The notes beneath the pieces were generated by a model. It saw nothing but the letters and a program-made list of their open reading frames with translations, searched no databases and was not told where the DNA came from. Position numbers and translations under genes: made by a program. DNA of 64,000 nucleotides from Cladocopium goreaui (Eukaryota > Sar > Dinophyceae > Suessiales > Symbiodiniaceae): NCBI GenBank assembly GCA_947184155.2, contig CAMXCT020001090.1:191501-255500 (forward strand). The letters are read 5' to 3'. This document shows, one piece after another, positions 20,166-31,123 of the stretch (its first letter is position 1; each line of letters starts with the position of its first letter).

Positions 20166-20850
20166 GGATGTAAAAGGGTGTGAGTGTAAGAGTGTAAGCG
20201 TTTGTGTGTAAGAGGGTCTGTGTGTAAATGGGGTCCGTGATGGTCCGTGTGTCGCAGCTTCTGTGTGTCAAAGTGTCTGTGTGTAAAAGGGTTTGTGTAA
20301 AAGTTTCACTGATTGTGTGTAAGAGGGTCTGTGTGTAAAAGTGTTTGTGTGTAAAAGTGCCTGTGTGTAAAAGCGTCTATGTGTAAAAGCTTCTGTGTGT
20401 AAAAGCTTTTGTGTGTAAAAGCGTCTGCGTGTCAACGCTTCTGTGTGTAAAAGCTCTTGTGTGTAAAAGGGTCTTTGTTAAAAGTGTCTGTGTGTAAAAG
20501 TGTCTGTGTGTAAAAGTGTCTGTGTGTAAAAGCGTCTGTGTAAAAGCGTCTGTGTGTAAAAGCTTCTGTATTTAAAAGCTTCTGTGGGTAAAAGCTTTGT
20601 GTGTAAAAGCGTCTGTGTAAAAGCGTCTGTGCGTAAAAGCTTCTGTGTGTAAAAGCTTTTGTGTGTACAAGCGTCTGTGTTTAAAAGGGTCTGTGTGTGA
20701 AAGTGTCTGTCTGTAAAAGCTTCTGTGTGTGAAAGCTTTTGTGTGTAAAAGCTTCTGTGTGTAAAAGCTTCTGTGTGTAAAAGCTTTTGTCTGTAAAAGC
20801 GTCTGTGTGTAAAAGCTTCTGTGTGTAAAAGTCTTTGTGATGCAAACTAT
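20166..20850. repeat. 17-bp minisatellite, CTGTGTGTAAAAGCTT type, block 1
   Basis: About 38 degenerate copies of CTGTGTGTAAAAGCKTY, where GCGTCT, GCTTCT, GCTTTT and GGGTCT variants interchange. Many copies carry an AAGCTT site. The same family returns at 24080-24990 on the other side of two longer-period arrays. Confidence 0.9.
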
Positions 20851-21000
20851 TGTCTTGCACTTCTTCTATTTTGTCTTGATACTCCTCTTCTCGACTGCCT
20901 ATAACACATCTTTAATATATTGTTTGCAATATGGTGTCTCCATACTAACAAGAGAAGACCCTGCTCCTCTACGCTCTCGGGCGATCCGTCGTCTAGTTTT
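20851..21000. other. short unique segment between arrays
   Basis: About 150 bp of non-repeated sequence. Nothing recognisable. Confidence 0.3.
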
Positions 21001-23225
21001 TGCCGCAGTGTAACGGTGGCTTCAAGCTGCTTTGGGTGTGCTTTTGTGTGTGCGTAGTTTTAGGGTGTTTTGGAATCTCCGGTTGCAGATCTCATTGGAA
21101 TGGCTGCATGACTCTTGTCATCTGGTGTTCTGGTGTTGTTCTGTGCGTAGATAGGTGCAAGTTTGCGAGTTGATGCTGCGAACCGCATTGTAATGGCTGC
21201 ATGATGTTGCGTGGGCTATATTTTGGGGAGGAAGCCGGAGCACGAAACCTTGTGTTTTTCCGTGTAAAGTGGCTGCAGGATGCTGCAGGCGACGATGAAA
21301 GGTACCTCGTGTGTGCGACGGGTGCGGCTGGGGTCGGTTTGTCGTTTTTTTTGCCGCAGTGTAACGGTGGCTTGAAGCTGCTTTGGGTGTGCTTGTGTGT
21401 GCGTAGTTATAGGGTGTTTTGGAATCTCCGGTTGCAGATCGCATTGGAATGGCTGCATGACTCTTGTCATCTGGTGTTCTGGTGTTGTTCTGTGCGTAGA
21501 TAGGTGCAAGTTTGCGAGTTGATGCTGCGAACCGCATTGTAATGGCTGCATGATGTTGCATGGGCTATGTTTTGGGGAGGAAGCCGGAGCACGAAACCTT
21601 GCGTTTTTCCGTGTAAAGTGGCTGCAGGATGCTGCAGGTGACGATGAAAGGTACCTCGCGTGTGCGACGGGTGCGGCTGGGGTCGGTTTGTCGTTTTTTT
21701 TGCCGCAGTGTAATGGTGGCTTGAAGCTGCTTTGGGTGTGCTTGTGTGTGCGTAGTATAGGGTGTTTTGGAATCTCCGGTTGCAGATCGCATTGGAATGG
21801 CTGCATGACTCTTGTCATCTGGTGTTCTGGTGTTGTTCTGTGCGTAGATAGGTGCAAGTTTGCGAGTTGATGCTGCGAACCACATTGTAATGGCTGCATG
21901 ATGTTGCATGGGCTATGTGTTGGGGAGGAAGCCGGAGCACGAAACCTTGTGTTTTTCGTGTAAAGTGGCTGCAGGATGCTGCAGGCGACGATGAAAGGTA
22001 CCTCGTGTGTGCGACGGGTGCGGCTGGGGTCGGTTTGTCGTTTTTTTTGCCGCAGTGTAACGGTGGCTTGAAGCTGCTTTGGGTGTGCTTGTGCGTGCGT
22101 AGTTATAGGGTGTTTTGGAATCTCCGGTTGCAGATCGCATTGGAATGGCTGCATGACTCTTGTCATCTGGTGTTCTGGTGTTGTTCTGTGCGTAGATAGG
22201 TGCAAGTTTGCGAGTTGATGCTGCGAACCGCATTGTAATGGCTGCATGATGTGGCACGGGCTATGTTTTGGGGAGGAAGCCGGAGCACGAAACCTTGTGT
22301 TTTTCCGTGTAAAGTGGCTGCAGGCGACGATGAAAGGTACCTCGTGTGTGCGACGGGTGCGGCTGGGGTCGGTTTGTCGTTTTTTTTGCCGCAGTGTAAC
22401 GGTGGCTTGAAGCTGCTTTGGGTGTGCTTGTGTGTGCGTAGTTATAGGGTGTTTTGGAATCTCCGGTTGCAGATCGCATTGGAATGGCTGCATGACTCTT
22501 GTCATCTGGTGTTCTGGTGTTGTTCTGTGCGTAGATATGTGCAAGTTTGCGAGTTGATGCTGCGAACCGCATTGTAATGGCTGCATGATGTGGCACGGGC
22601 TATGTTTTGGGGAGGAAGCCGGAGCACGAAACCTTGTGTTTTTCCGTGTAAAGTGGCTGCAGGCGACGATGAAAGGTACCTCGTGTGTGCGACGGGTGCG
22701 GCTGGGGTCGCTTTGTCGCTTTTTTTTGCCCGAGTGTAACGGTGGCTTGAAGCTGCTTTGGGTGTGCTTGTGTGTGCGTAGTATAGGGTGTTTTGGAATC
22801 TCCGGTTGCAGATCGCATTGGAATGGCTGCATGACTCTTGTCATCTGGTGTTCTGGTGTTGTTCTGTGCGTAGATAGGTGCAAGTTTGCGAGTTGATGCT
22901 GCGAACCGCATTGTAATGGCTGCATGATGTGGCACGGGCTATGTTTTGGGGAGGAAGCCGGAGCACGTCACGAAACCTTGTGTTTTTCCGTGTAAAGTGG
23001 CTGCAGGATGCTGCAGGCGACGATGAAAGGTACCTCGTGTGTGCGAGAGGTGCGGCTGGGGTCGGTTTGTCGTTTTTTTTTGCCGCAGTGTAACGGTGGC
23101 TTGAAGCTGCTTTGGGTGTGCTTGTGTGTGCATAGTTATAGGGTGTTTTGGAATCTCCGGTTGAGAGCGCATTGGAATGGCTCCATGACTGTTGTCATCT
23201 GGTGTTGTTATGTGTGTTGATACGT
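21001..23225. repeat. tandem repeat, about 348-bp unit, about 6.4 copies
   Basis: Start points of the GCCGCAGTGTAACGG landmark fall at about 21003, 21353, 21702, 22049, 22388, 22729 and 23082, giving periods of 350, 349, 347, 339, 341 and 353. Copies differ by a few substitutions and small indels; two short units lack the GGATGCTGCA duplication. The 569-residue minus-strand frame and related ORFs recur with the array period and have no protein-like conservation beyond the repeat itself. The last copy is more diverged and ends near 23225. Confidence 0.95.
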
Positions 23226-24085
23226 GCAGGTTTGCGACGTGATGCTGCTAAACGCATGGTAATGGCTGCGTCAAGGTTGCTTGGTGCCGCAGCTGCATGC
23301 GTAATACTAGTGTCTTTTGCAGGTGAAGATTGTAAATCGTATTGGAGTGGCTGCATTCAGGCTGCGATAGTGATTTGTCAGCAGATTGGCGCTAGTAATT
23401 TTCCTTTTCAAAATCCTTTTACAGGGTGCTTCAAAATCGTCTTTTTTCTGCTTTGTCGAGATCCGGTTTTGGAGCTGCAATTTCCGACACCGTTGCGCGC
23501 AGTTCTATTGTGTTTTGCAACTCAGTCTCTGCAGATCGCATTGTAGTGGCTGCGTCAAGGTTGCTCGGTGCCGCCGCTGCATGCGTAATACTAGTGTCTT
23601 TTGCAGCTGAAGATCGTAAATCGCATTGGAGTGGCTGCATCCAGGCTGCGATAGTGATTTGTCAGCAGATTGGCGCTAGTAATTTTCCTTTTCAAAATCC
23701 TTTTACAGGGTGCTTCAAAATCGTCTTTTTTCTGCTTTGGCGTCGAGATCCGGTTTTGGAGCTGCAATTTCCGACACCGTTGCGCGTAGTTCTATTGTGC
23801 TTTGCAACTCAGTCTCTGCAGATCGAATTGTAGTGGCTGCGTCAAGGTTGCTTGGTGCCGCAGCTGCATGCGTAATACTATAGTGTCTTTTGCAGCTGGA
23901 TCTCGTAAATCGTATTGGAGTGGCTGCATCAAGGCTGCGACAGTGATTTGTCAGCAGATTTTCAATTTTGGCGCTAATAATTTTCGTTTTTCAAATTCCT
24001 TTTAAAAAAGTGCTTCAAAATCGTGGTTTTGTTGCTTTGGCGTCGAGATCCGGTCTTGGAGCTGCAATCCCTGTTGTGATAAACG
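23226..24085. repeat. tandem repeat, about 285-bp unit, three copies
   Basis: The landmark GTGGCTGCGTCAAGGTTGC recurs at about 23262, 23545 and 23832. Shared segments include GGCTGCATGCGTAATACTA and GTCGAGATCCGGTTTTGGAG. Parts such as GCAGATCGCATTG and AATGGCTGCATGA are shared with the preceding 348-bp unit, so the two arrays probably derive from one ancestral monomer. Confidence 0.85.
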
Positions 24086-24990
24086 CTTGCTGTGTGTAAA
24101 AGATTTTGTGTGTAAAAGCTTCTCTGTTTGTAAAAGCGTCTCAGTGTAAAAGTTTCTGTGTGTGAACGGCTGCCATGTGTAGAACCACTGTGTGTAAGTG
24201 TCCTGTGTGTAAACGCTTGCTGTGTGTGAAAGCTTGCTGTGTGTTAAAAGCTTCTCTGTGTAAAAGCTTGTTGTGTGTAAAAGCTTCGCTGTGTGTAAAA
24301 GCTTCGCTGTGTGTAAAAGCTTCTCTGTTTAAAAAGCTCGCTGTGTGTGTAAGCGCTTGCCATGTGTAAAAGCACTGTGTGTAAGTGTTTTGTGTGTAAA
24401 CACTTGCTGTGTGTGAAAGCTTGCTGTGTGTAAAAGCTTCTCTGTGTAAAAGCGTGTTGTGTGTAAAAGCTTCTGTGACATCTGTGTGTAAAAGCTTCTC
24501 TGTTTAAAACGCTTGTTGTGTGTGTAAACGCTTGCCATGTGTAAAAGCTCTGCGTGTAAGTGTTCTGTGTGTAAACGCTTGCCATGTGTAAAAGCGATGT
24601 GTGTAAGTGTTCTGTCTGTGGACGCTTGCTGTGTGTACAAGATTTTGTGTAAAAGCTTGCTGTGTATAAAAGCTTCTGTGTGTAAAAGCGTCTTTGTGCA
24701 AAAGTTTCTGTGTGTGTCAGCGCTTGCCATGTGTAAAAGCATTGTGTGTAAGTATTCTGTGTGTCAACGCTTGTCATGTGAAAAAGCACTGTGTGTAAGT
24801 GTCCTGTGTGTAAACGCTTGCTGTGTGTGAAAGCTTGCTGTGTGTAAAAGCTTCTCTGTGTAAAAGCTTGTTGTGTGTAATTCTGTGACATCAGTGTGTA
24901 TAAGCTTCTATGTTTAAAAAGTTTGCTGTGTGTAAAAGCTTCTCTGCGAAAGAACTTGCTGTGTGTAAAAGCTTTCTTTGTGCAAGCTTG
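24086..24990. repeat. 17-bp minisatellite, CTGTGTGTAAAAGCTT type, block 2
   Basis: Same 17-bp family as 20166-20850, with a longer superstructure of about 200-250 bp: GCTTGCCATGTG, AAAAGCACTGTGTG and TAAGTGTTCTGTG recur in order at about 24170, 24355, 24530 and 24725. Cys/Val/Lys-rich and His/Thr/Phe-rich ORFs across it are artefacts. Confidence 0.9.
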
Positions 24991-24994
24991 CTTA

Positions 24995-25505
24995 AAAAGT
25001 AGTGGGAAATAATTTGTGCAAGCTTTGTAGTACAAAGTAGTACTGGGAAGTACTTTTTGCAAGCTTTGTAGTGCACAGTAGTACTGGGAAGTACTTTTTG
25101 CAAGCTTTGTAGTACAAAGTAGTACTGGGAAGTACTTTTTGCAAGCTTTGTAGTGCAAAGTAGTACTGGAACGTATTTTGTGCAAGCTTTGTAGCACAAA
25201 GTAATACTGGGAAGTGCTTTGTGCAAGCTTTGTAGTACAAAGTAGTACTGGGAAGCGTTTTGTGCAAGATTTGTAGTACAAAGTAGTACTGGGAAGCGTT
25301 TTGTGCAAGATTTGTAGTACAAACTAGTACTGGGAAGTAGTTTGTCCAAGCTTTGCAGTACAAAGTAGTACTGGGAAGTGGTTTGTGCAAGCTTTGTAGT
25401 ACAAAGTAGTACTGGGAAGTGTTTTGTGCAAGCTTTTGTAGTACAAAGTAGTACTCGAACGTGTTCTGTGCAAGTTTTGTAGTACAAAGTAGTACTCCAT
25501 TACAT
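24995..25505. repeat. about 42-bp tandem repeat, about twelve copies
   Basis: The unit is AAGTACTTTTTGCAAGC, TTTGTAGTACAAAGT, AGTACTGGG. The period is close to 42 bp, so several frames stay open; the 354-, 198- and 178-residue minus-strand ORFs are translations of this array. Each unit holds overlapping short palindromes (AGTACT, TTGTAGTACAA), so the array could form many small hairpins. Confidence 0.92.
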
Positions 25506-26585
25506 AGGATGTACCTTGAGTCCGGCATTGCTTCTTAGGTGACTTTAGCTTGCACAGGGCACAGGGTTGGCACCAGTCTTTGGTTGTCATGACATCTTAA
25601 GTGACTGGGGTAGCTCAAAACCATGAATCAAACATTTGTATATATTCAATATATACATGTTTTAGGTTGTGGTACATGTCCATGGACCGAAATATTGCGT
25701 TTATTTAACATTTTTTTTGATTTTGTGATCGCATGTCTTCACAGTTTTTTTTTGCCGTTTTGAGTCCGTCCAATTCTTTGTTCTTTATTAATGTTGGCAA
25801 GTACTTCTGAACAGTGATTGATTGATTTCCTGCAAGGCTACCGCAATGCCGCAAACACAATGAAAATAGTTGTGTTGAAAAGAAACATAAGGAAACAGAA
25901 ACAAACAACCCTCACCCAAAATTACATACGGCCCGAAAAGTCAACAAAGACTTCACTTCTTATGATGGTAGTCTCACTCACAAGGTGTCTGCGGACATGT
26001 CTGAAGTTTTGGGCACAGTTGTTGGTGAAACCCTTTCATCCTTGATTTTCATGGACACATCCATGATTTTGAGGGCTATTGCTGGCCCCATGCTGAGGCA
26101 CATCTTTGAATGTCACCTGTCACCCCATCGGCGATCACCACACTATACTTAATTTTGTGGTCCTTCATGTCACGAAAAAAAGACGCAGAACAAGTTGCAA
26201 CAATGATCCGTATATTATGAGTTTTTTTGGGGGGGCTGAGATAGTTAAAGGATTGCGCAAGCTTCCAATCTTACCTCTGCCCAACAGTTTTATGTAATAT
26301 TGGAACATAGGTACAAATGGTGGGCTCACACAAGCAAAGAAACGAAGTCATGGAATTGGGCCTTCCCTGATTTCCCTGCTATATCCCACACCCGCGAGTT
26401 CAATGGAGGCAATATTCTTCAAAATGTTAGAATCGCACTTGTCTTGGCTATGGACCCAAGTCCAGATACAAAATATGTGGTTCTCACAGCAGTGTGACAA
26501 ACTAAAGTCTAGAGACTTTCAAGACATGTCAAAGTTTGGCTCCAAACAAAAAGTTGAACAAAAACAATTTTGTCAAAATTTGGTG
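25506..26585. other. unique DNA, nothing recognised
   Basis: Mixed AT-rich sequence. ORFs of 60-75 residues occur on both strands but none looks clearly coding. No RNA gene or repeat was seen. Confidence 0.3.
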
Positions 26586-26854
26586 AAGTGCATTTAAGAT
26601 AATCACTGTCCTAAGGATGGGGTCTCCCAGTGCCCGTCCACACAACCTTCGGTAGCGCTACGGACCTCTGTATGCCTCTCCTTGACTATCTTAAATGCAA
26701 GTTGAAAAAATCATTCAGTTCTAAAACGATCAAAATAAATCGCCCCATAGAACGGTCATGTAAGGGACCCAGCGTTCGGTAGCGCTACGGAGTGCTGTAT
26801 GTATGGGGACTGCCAGGCCCCATGCTTACAGCGGTGATTATCTAAAATGCACTT
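26586..26854. mobile_element. foldback MITE-like element, 269 bp
   Basis: The arms are 26586-26632 and, reversed, 26809-26854. Both read AAGTGCATTT(T)AGATAATCAC inward, then TAAGNATGGGG and CCAGTGCCC-like sequence, about 80% identical over 45 bp. A second palindromic core, TTCGGTAGCGCTACGGA, appears at about 26649 and 26776. No coding capacity. I could not see a convincing target-site duplication. Confidence 0.65.
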
Positions 26855-28084
26855 AGCCAAAATACATTAAAATGTTATTTGTTCACCTTTTGTCTTTGAA
26901 ACTTTTCTTTTTTAATGAAACCCCTTCTGAAGGTTTCAATGACGAAGCGGGAAATTGTTCATACGTATATATATATAATATACATATGTGCTTAGAGTAT
27001 TATTGTGATGAATCTTCATGCGATGCCCATACAATCTAGTTTAATTCGAGTTTGACATTGATATCAACAAAAAACATTAGATGGCATGCTGCTACCCACT
27101 CATTCCATACACGCATGGCCAAGATGAGGACAAAGCATCGACAGATTAGTCGCTGGCCATTCCATGAAATCATTGCATGTCACTACTTTTTTTCAAAATT
27201 GTCCATGGGGTTCCTTCATCCCCCCGCTATCTAATTATGCGAATGTGGATTGATGCAGGCCTGTTGTTGCAAGTTGTGAGTTTGATGATGAAATCATATA
27301 ATATAAATTCATGCAAAATTAGATATTAGGAGCAGGCGCTCTATTTGTGGATTTGCCAATGACCGCGGCTAGGTGCTTTAATCAAATGCTGCCCAGTAGA
27401 AAGTCATGATGCTGAGAGTTTGGCCACATCGCCGTTTTTGACTATAAACGCGCAAATTCAATGTTGGGGTTTATCATATTTGGTGGTTTGGCTTTTGTAT
27501 TGACCGTACTGGCCTGCGTATACTCCAGAACAATGACCAGTAAAGAAGAAGACCCCAAGGTATAGGCTGATTTCTTGATTTGGTCAAAACAGTCACACAT
27601 GTTACTTATATGCGGAATCGTAGTGTTTGAGTTTATTCATTCGGTTGCTGGTCTGTCAATATCATAGGTCAAAAAATCTTCAAGTTAGCCGTTTGAAGGC
27701 AACAATTTCAATCAGCCCTTTTGCACAGCGTTGGGTTAACAATAGGGTCCTGCACTGTCTCATGTATACAATATATTTATATTTATACATATGTACAAAA
27801 GTGGTGGCAACCTGTAAATTCCTCACCATTTGATTATTTGCTTCAGAAAAGGGGGAAGCAACTTCAGAATTGGATTCCCAAAATGGTAAAAGAGTGCCTC
27901 TCCAATTTATATGCCCATCATGTTCTTCTAGTATGCGTCAATCAATTAAGGTTGGGCGACCACTTTGGACCAGTAGATAGCGTACTTTTGGAAGGTACTT
28001 CAATCCAACACAGCTGGAGCCACAATGCCCCCACGTTCTTGCATTAATATGCTTTGCAATTAGGAGAATTTGACTATTTGACTA
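26855..28084. other. unique AT-rich DNA, nothing recognised
   Basis: Short ORFs of up to 108 residues on the plus strand (27627-28047) lack convincing composition. A short (TA)n run lies near 26961-26985. No RNA gene recognised. Confidence 0.3.
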
Positions 28085-28445
28085 TCTTAAATAAAGGTAA
28101 GTAATCTAGTTAATCTAATTAATCTAATTAATTCAATTTAATTATTTCATTTAATTAATTTAACTAGTTAATTAAATTAATTTAATGAACTTAATTGATT
28201 TAATTGAATTAGTTTAATTCATGAATTTAAGTAATTTAAGCAATAAGTAATTTAAGTAATTTTATGAATTTAATTAATTTAATTAATTTAAGTCATTTCA
28301 TTAATCTTTTTAATTTCATTCATTTAGTTAATTTAATTCATTTAATTAATCTAATTAATTTCATTAATTTGATAAATTTAATTAATTAAGTTAATTTAAT
28401 TAATTTAACTAATATAATTAACCTAGTTAATCTAATTAATCTAAC
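28085..28445. repeat. AT-rich TTAAT/TTAATT array
   Basis: About 360 bp built from TTAATTTAATTAA and TTAATCTAATTAA steps with occasional CATTTAAT variants, almost free of G and C. Period 5-10 and irregular. No coding capacity. Confidence 0.9.
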
Positions 28446-28595
28446 GCAGCGCCATTCTTCGTTGGAATCGAAACCATCCATCGAGTACAGCCGATGGTCT
28501 TTGTGTTGGAATGTGCGCTTTTGCTGAAGTATATAGTTTTGAATCACGTGTCTGTCATCGTTGAGACTATTATCTTGCTGACCGGAGTCCTGCAA

Positions 28596-28800
28596 TCCAC
28601 GGATGACCGCTCAAGCTCAGGTAGAAGGCATGACAAACCGCAGCTCTGGGCCTGCGGCTGAGCCAGGCAATCCAAAGAACGACCTTGACAAAGCGTTGGA
28701 GTACATCAATAAGAAACTTGCGGCCTCTTACATGATATCCATTTTGCGCAACCAAACCCCTCTTTCCCATGGGTATCGGATGATGCGACCAAGGTGGTAC
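28596..28800 (+). CDS. hypothetical exon
   Basis: Frame MTAQAQVEGMTNRSSGPA, AEPGNPKNDLDKALEYINKK and LAASYMISILRNQTPLSHG, then ending near a TAG after RWYVSRLRSV. The helical DLDKALEYINKKLA part looks like real coding. It lies upstream of the methyltransferase C-terminal exons on the same strand and may be a 5' exon, but no methyltransferase motif is visible here. Confidence 0.4.
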
Positions 28801-28887
28801 GTTTCTAGGCTGAGATCAGTTTAAAATAAACGCTTGCAAGTTCCAATTATTATGTTTCCAGAGCCACTGTTTTTTTTGATTTTTTTT

Positions 28888-29090
28888 GAGCCCAATCCGA
28901 GGCTGTGGGAATTCTTCGAGGTGAGGGCGTTTCTGAAGACTTTGCTGCAAAGTGTCAGGAAATCAGGACGAGGTCATCAGTATCAGCAGCATCTGACTAT
29001 TTTGATTTCCTGGGCCTCAAACGTCCAATTGTTCCTTGGGAACGCCTGCATGCCCTTCCAAACCATGACGCATTTTTGTTGCAAATATCC
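28888..29090 (+). CDS. hypothetical exon
   Basis: Frame GILRGEGVSEDFAAKCQEIR, TRSSVSAASDYFDFLGLKRP and IVPWERLHALPNHDAFLL. Balanced composition and same strand as neighbouring exons. Methyltransferase motifs I-VI that should precede the C-terminal exons were not found here or further upstream, so the methyltransferase appears incomplete. Confidence 0.35.
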
Positions 29091-29474
29091 CTTCAACCGT
29101 GTGCAATTATTTTAATTGTGATATTATTCAAAAGCTGACTTCCCCCACTCGCCCTGATAAAAGGAAATGATGCGTCTTGAACGTTGTGGGTGCGAAGTGA
29201 ATCCTTTCCAAGTGTGCCAAGTGCACAAATGCAACTGCGGAGATCCGGCTCAGTTATTACTTATCAAAACTGCATGCGGTCAGCATCACGCAATGTGATT
29301 GAGATTTGTGAAAACACCAAGGATGCAAAGGGGATCTGACATGCAGCTGGCGACAGGCCCACGCAGAATTTCTGAAGAATCACAGCCACCGGGCGGCACT
29401 TGCAGTTTGTAAGCTTCATGGACACAGTCACAGTTCTTGGCACACCATTGCCTGACGTTCATTTTCAAAGGTGA

Positions 29475-29787
29475 GTTGAAGAACATCGTCCTTGAAGAAG
29501 AGTCTGGAAAAATCACCTTTGTGGAGATGCTTGGCTTTACGAAAGTATCCCAATCACTGGTTGGAAGAACAATTTTTCAAATTATAAAAACTACTGTAGC
29601 AATTGATCCTGTGAGGCTTGAAGTTGGAAATGGTTTGGAGCCAAGGCTTTTTGAATCTGCCGGGATCAAGCAAACCAGTTCGGCCCGAGAACGCAACATG
29701 CTGAACATTCTGAGCTACAATTGCAGCCCATTGCGGACCAGCAGAGTCGTGATTGACAAATCGCAGTCCACCAAGCCGCTAGTCTGA
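29475..29787 (+). CDS. C5 methyltransferase-like, target-recognition exon
   Basis: Frame KGELKNIVLEEESGKITFVE, then AIDPVRLEVGNGLEPRLF, SARERNMLNILSYNCSP and RVVIDKSQSTKPL. The VVID.SQS segment followed in the next exon by APC...TLATRSSTYS resembles the stretch between the target-recognition domain and motif IX of C5 methyltransferases. On its own it would not be recognised; the call rests on the two exons that follow. The start is uncertain. Confidence 0.45.
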
Positions 29788-30000
29788 TTTAAGTTTACCG
29801 AATTTGATTGATTGCAGATTTGTGAATTTGATTTGAGTTTCTGAATTTGATTGATTGCAGTGTTGATTTGTGACAGATTTAAGTTTCTGAATTTGATTGA
29901 TTGCAGTGTTTGATTTGTGAATTTGATTTGATTGCAGTGTTTGATTTGTGAATTTGATTTGATTGCAGCGTTTGATTTGTGAGCGTTTCTGAATTTGATT
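29788..30000. repeat. intronic minisatellite, TTTGATTGATTGCAG type
   Basis: Five to six degenerate copies of a 35-40 bp unit: GAATTTGATTTGATTGCAGY followed by GTTTGATTTGT. It fills the intron between two methyltransferase-like exons, so it would be transcribed and spliced out. Confidence 0.8.
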
Positions 30001-30150
30001 GTTACTGGTATTGCCAGAGCACCTTGCAGCCGCTGTCAATTCCGTGAAGACGGCTCAGTTCCCACTCTTGCGACACGGTCTTCGACCTACTCCATGAGCT
30101 TGGGCCGGGACCTTGAGCTACCAGAACTTGCAACACTGATGCTTGGTGTG
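30001..30150 (+). CDS. C5 methyltransferase-like, motif IX exon
   Basis: Frame ITGIARAPCSRCQFREDGSV, PTLATRSSTYSMSLGRDLEL and PELATLM. The pattern PTL.TRS..Y....GR.L...E.A.LMG matches motif IX and its flank in C5 methyltransferases (TLT.....Y...GR.lt..E...lqG). The boundary with the next exon falls within a GATG shared by both sides (CTGATG and AGGATG), so the exact junction cannot be set. Confidence 0.65.
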
Positions 30151-30294
30151 TTGAAATTGATTGTGAGTAACCACTCTATCTTTTGTGATCTTTGATGAGA
30201 CAGTGTTCATTCAGTGTCTTTCTTTTTCAACTCACTTTGTCTGCGAGAAAAGATTGGGGAACATTGACTCATTTAAGATCCTTGTCACGCAAAG

Positions 30295-30433
30295 GATGGG
30301 CTTGCCCCCGTCTGCAGATTTCACAGGGCAAACCGGGCCAGCTGTGCAGAAGATGATCGGAAATGGGATGCATGTGGCATGCGTTGGACAAGCGGTTGGC
30401 ATTGGAGTCTTGGTGAGAAGTGGCTTGATTTGA
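30295..30433 (+). CDS. C5 methyltransferase-like, motif X C-terminal exon
   Basis: Frame MGLPPSADFTGQTGPAVQ, KMIGNGMHVACVGQAVGI and GVLVRSGLI, then a stop. KMIGNGMHVACVG is motif X (usually q.GNaV.v.v), which closes the S-adenosylmethionine pocket. Joined to the previous exon it gives ELATLM/GLPPS, the expected continuation toward a lqGfP-like block. The upstream half (motifs I-VIII) is not found on this strand within the window, so this copy looks truncated or has very distant exons. Confidence 0.65.
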
Positions 30434-31123
30434 GCCCATGTTTGATCTTTGGATCAATGCAAAATGGGGCCAACTGAGCTTCGAAGTTTGGACCTTTGCA
30501 GAAGGAAACATAAGGAAACAGAGTTTGGGTATAGGGCAGATTCTGAAATCATCAGACTCAGATCAATCTCATGTTCAGTGTGCATGTCTTATTATCAGGG
30601 TCACATTCTGATGCCATAGATTTGAAGTTTTGTGGTCAGCACCGGCATGTGGTCTCATACCACGTTCAAAATCAGGTATTACACTCAAGATTCAACTTCT
30701 TTTATCAGAATCAAAATATTTCAAACCAATGAGTCTCAAAATCAGAGTCGTCTGAAACAAAAGATTTGACTGCTAATCTTCGTCAAGGAAATCAATCAAT
30801 CATCGTGCGGCCCCGTGCCGGAACAAAAAAAAATCTATCTGGTTGGGGAACCCAATGTAAAGCCAATGAGATTGAAGCAAAATCCTAGTATTTGGATCAT
30901 GCAGACCATCGTTCAATAGTTGTCACCCTAATTCCATATGATGCACGTCAATGGAACCCACGTTCGAGATGGTGGGGTTTGCAATCCACACGTCGTTCGT
31001 ACCTACGTTCAAGTATAATCGATGTCCACCATAGATCCCCGTCATTTGAACCCACGTTCACTTCTAATCCCCCGTCAGTCAAAATTTTGACTTAAATCTA
31101 TTTACATGACTCTAATGTGCAAG
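30434..31123. other. spacer or intron, nothing recognised
   Basis: Mostly short direct repeats of CAGATTC/TCAAAATC type and four ACCCACGTTC(A/G)-like motifs at about 30957, 31003, 31051 and nearby. No coding exon was seen. Confidence 0.3.

Noticed and set aside
21216..22925. 569-residue open frame on the minus strand
   Set aside because: It is the translation of about five copies of the 348-bp tandem repeat. Its peptide units repeat with the DNA period and frame changes follow unit-length changes.
24244..25528. 354-, 198- and 178-residue minus-strand frames
   Set aside because: They translate the 17-bp and 42-bp arrays (14-residue periodicity from the 42-bp unit) and overlap one another in different frames.
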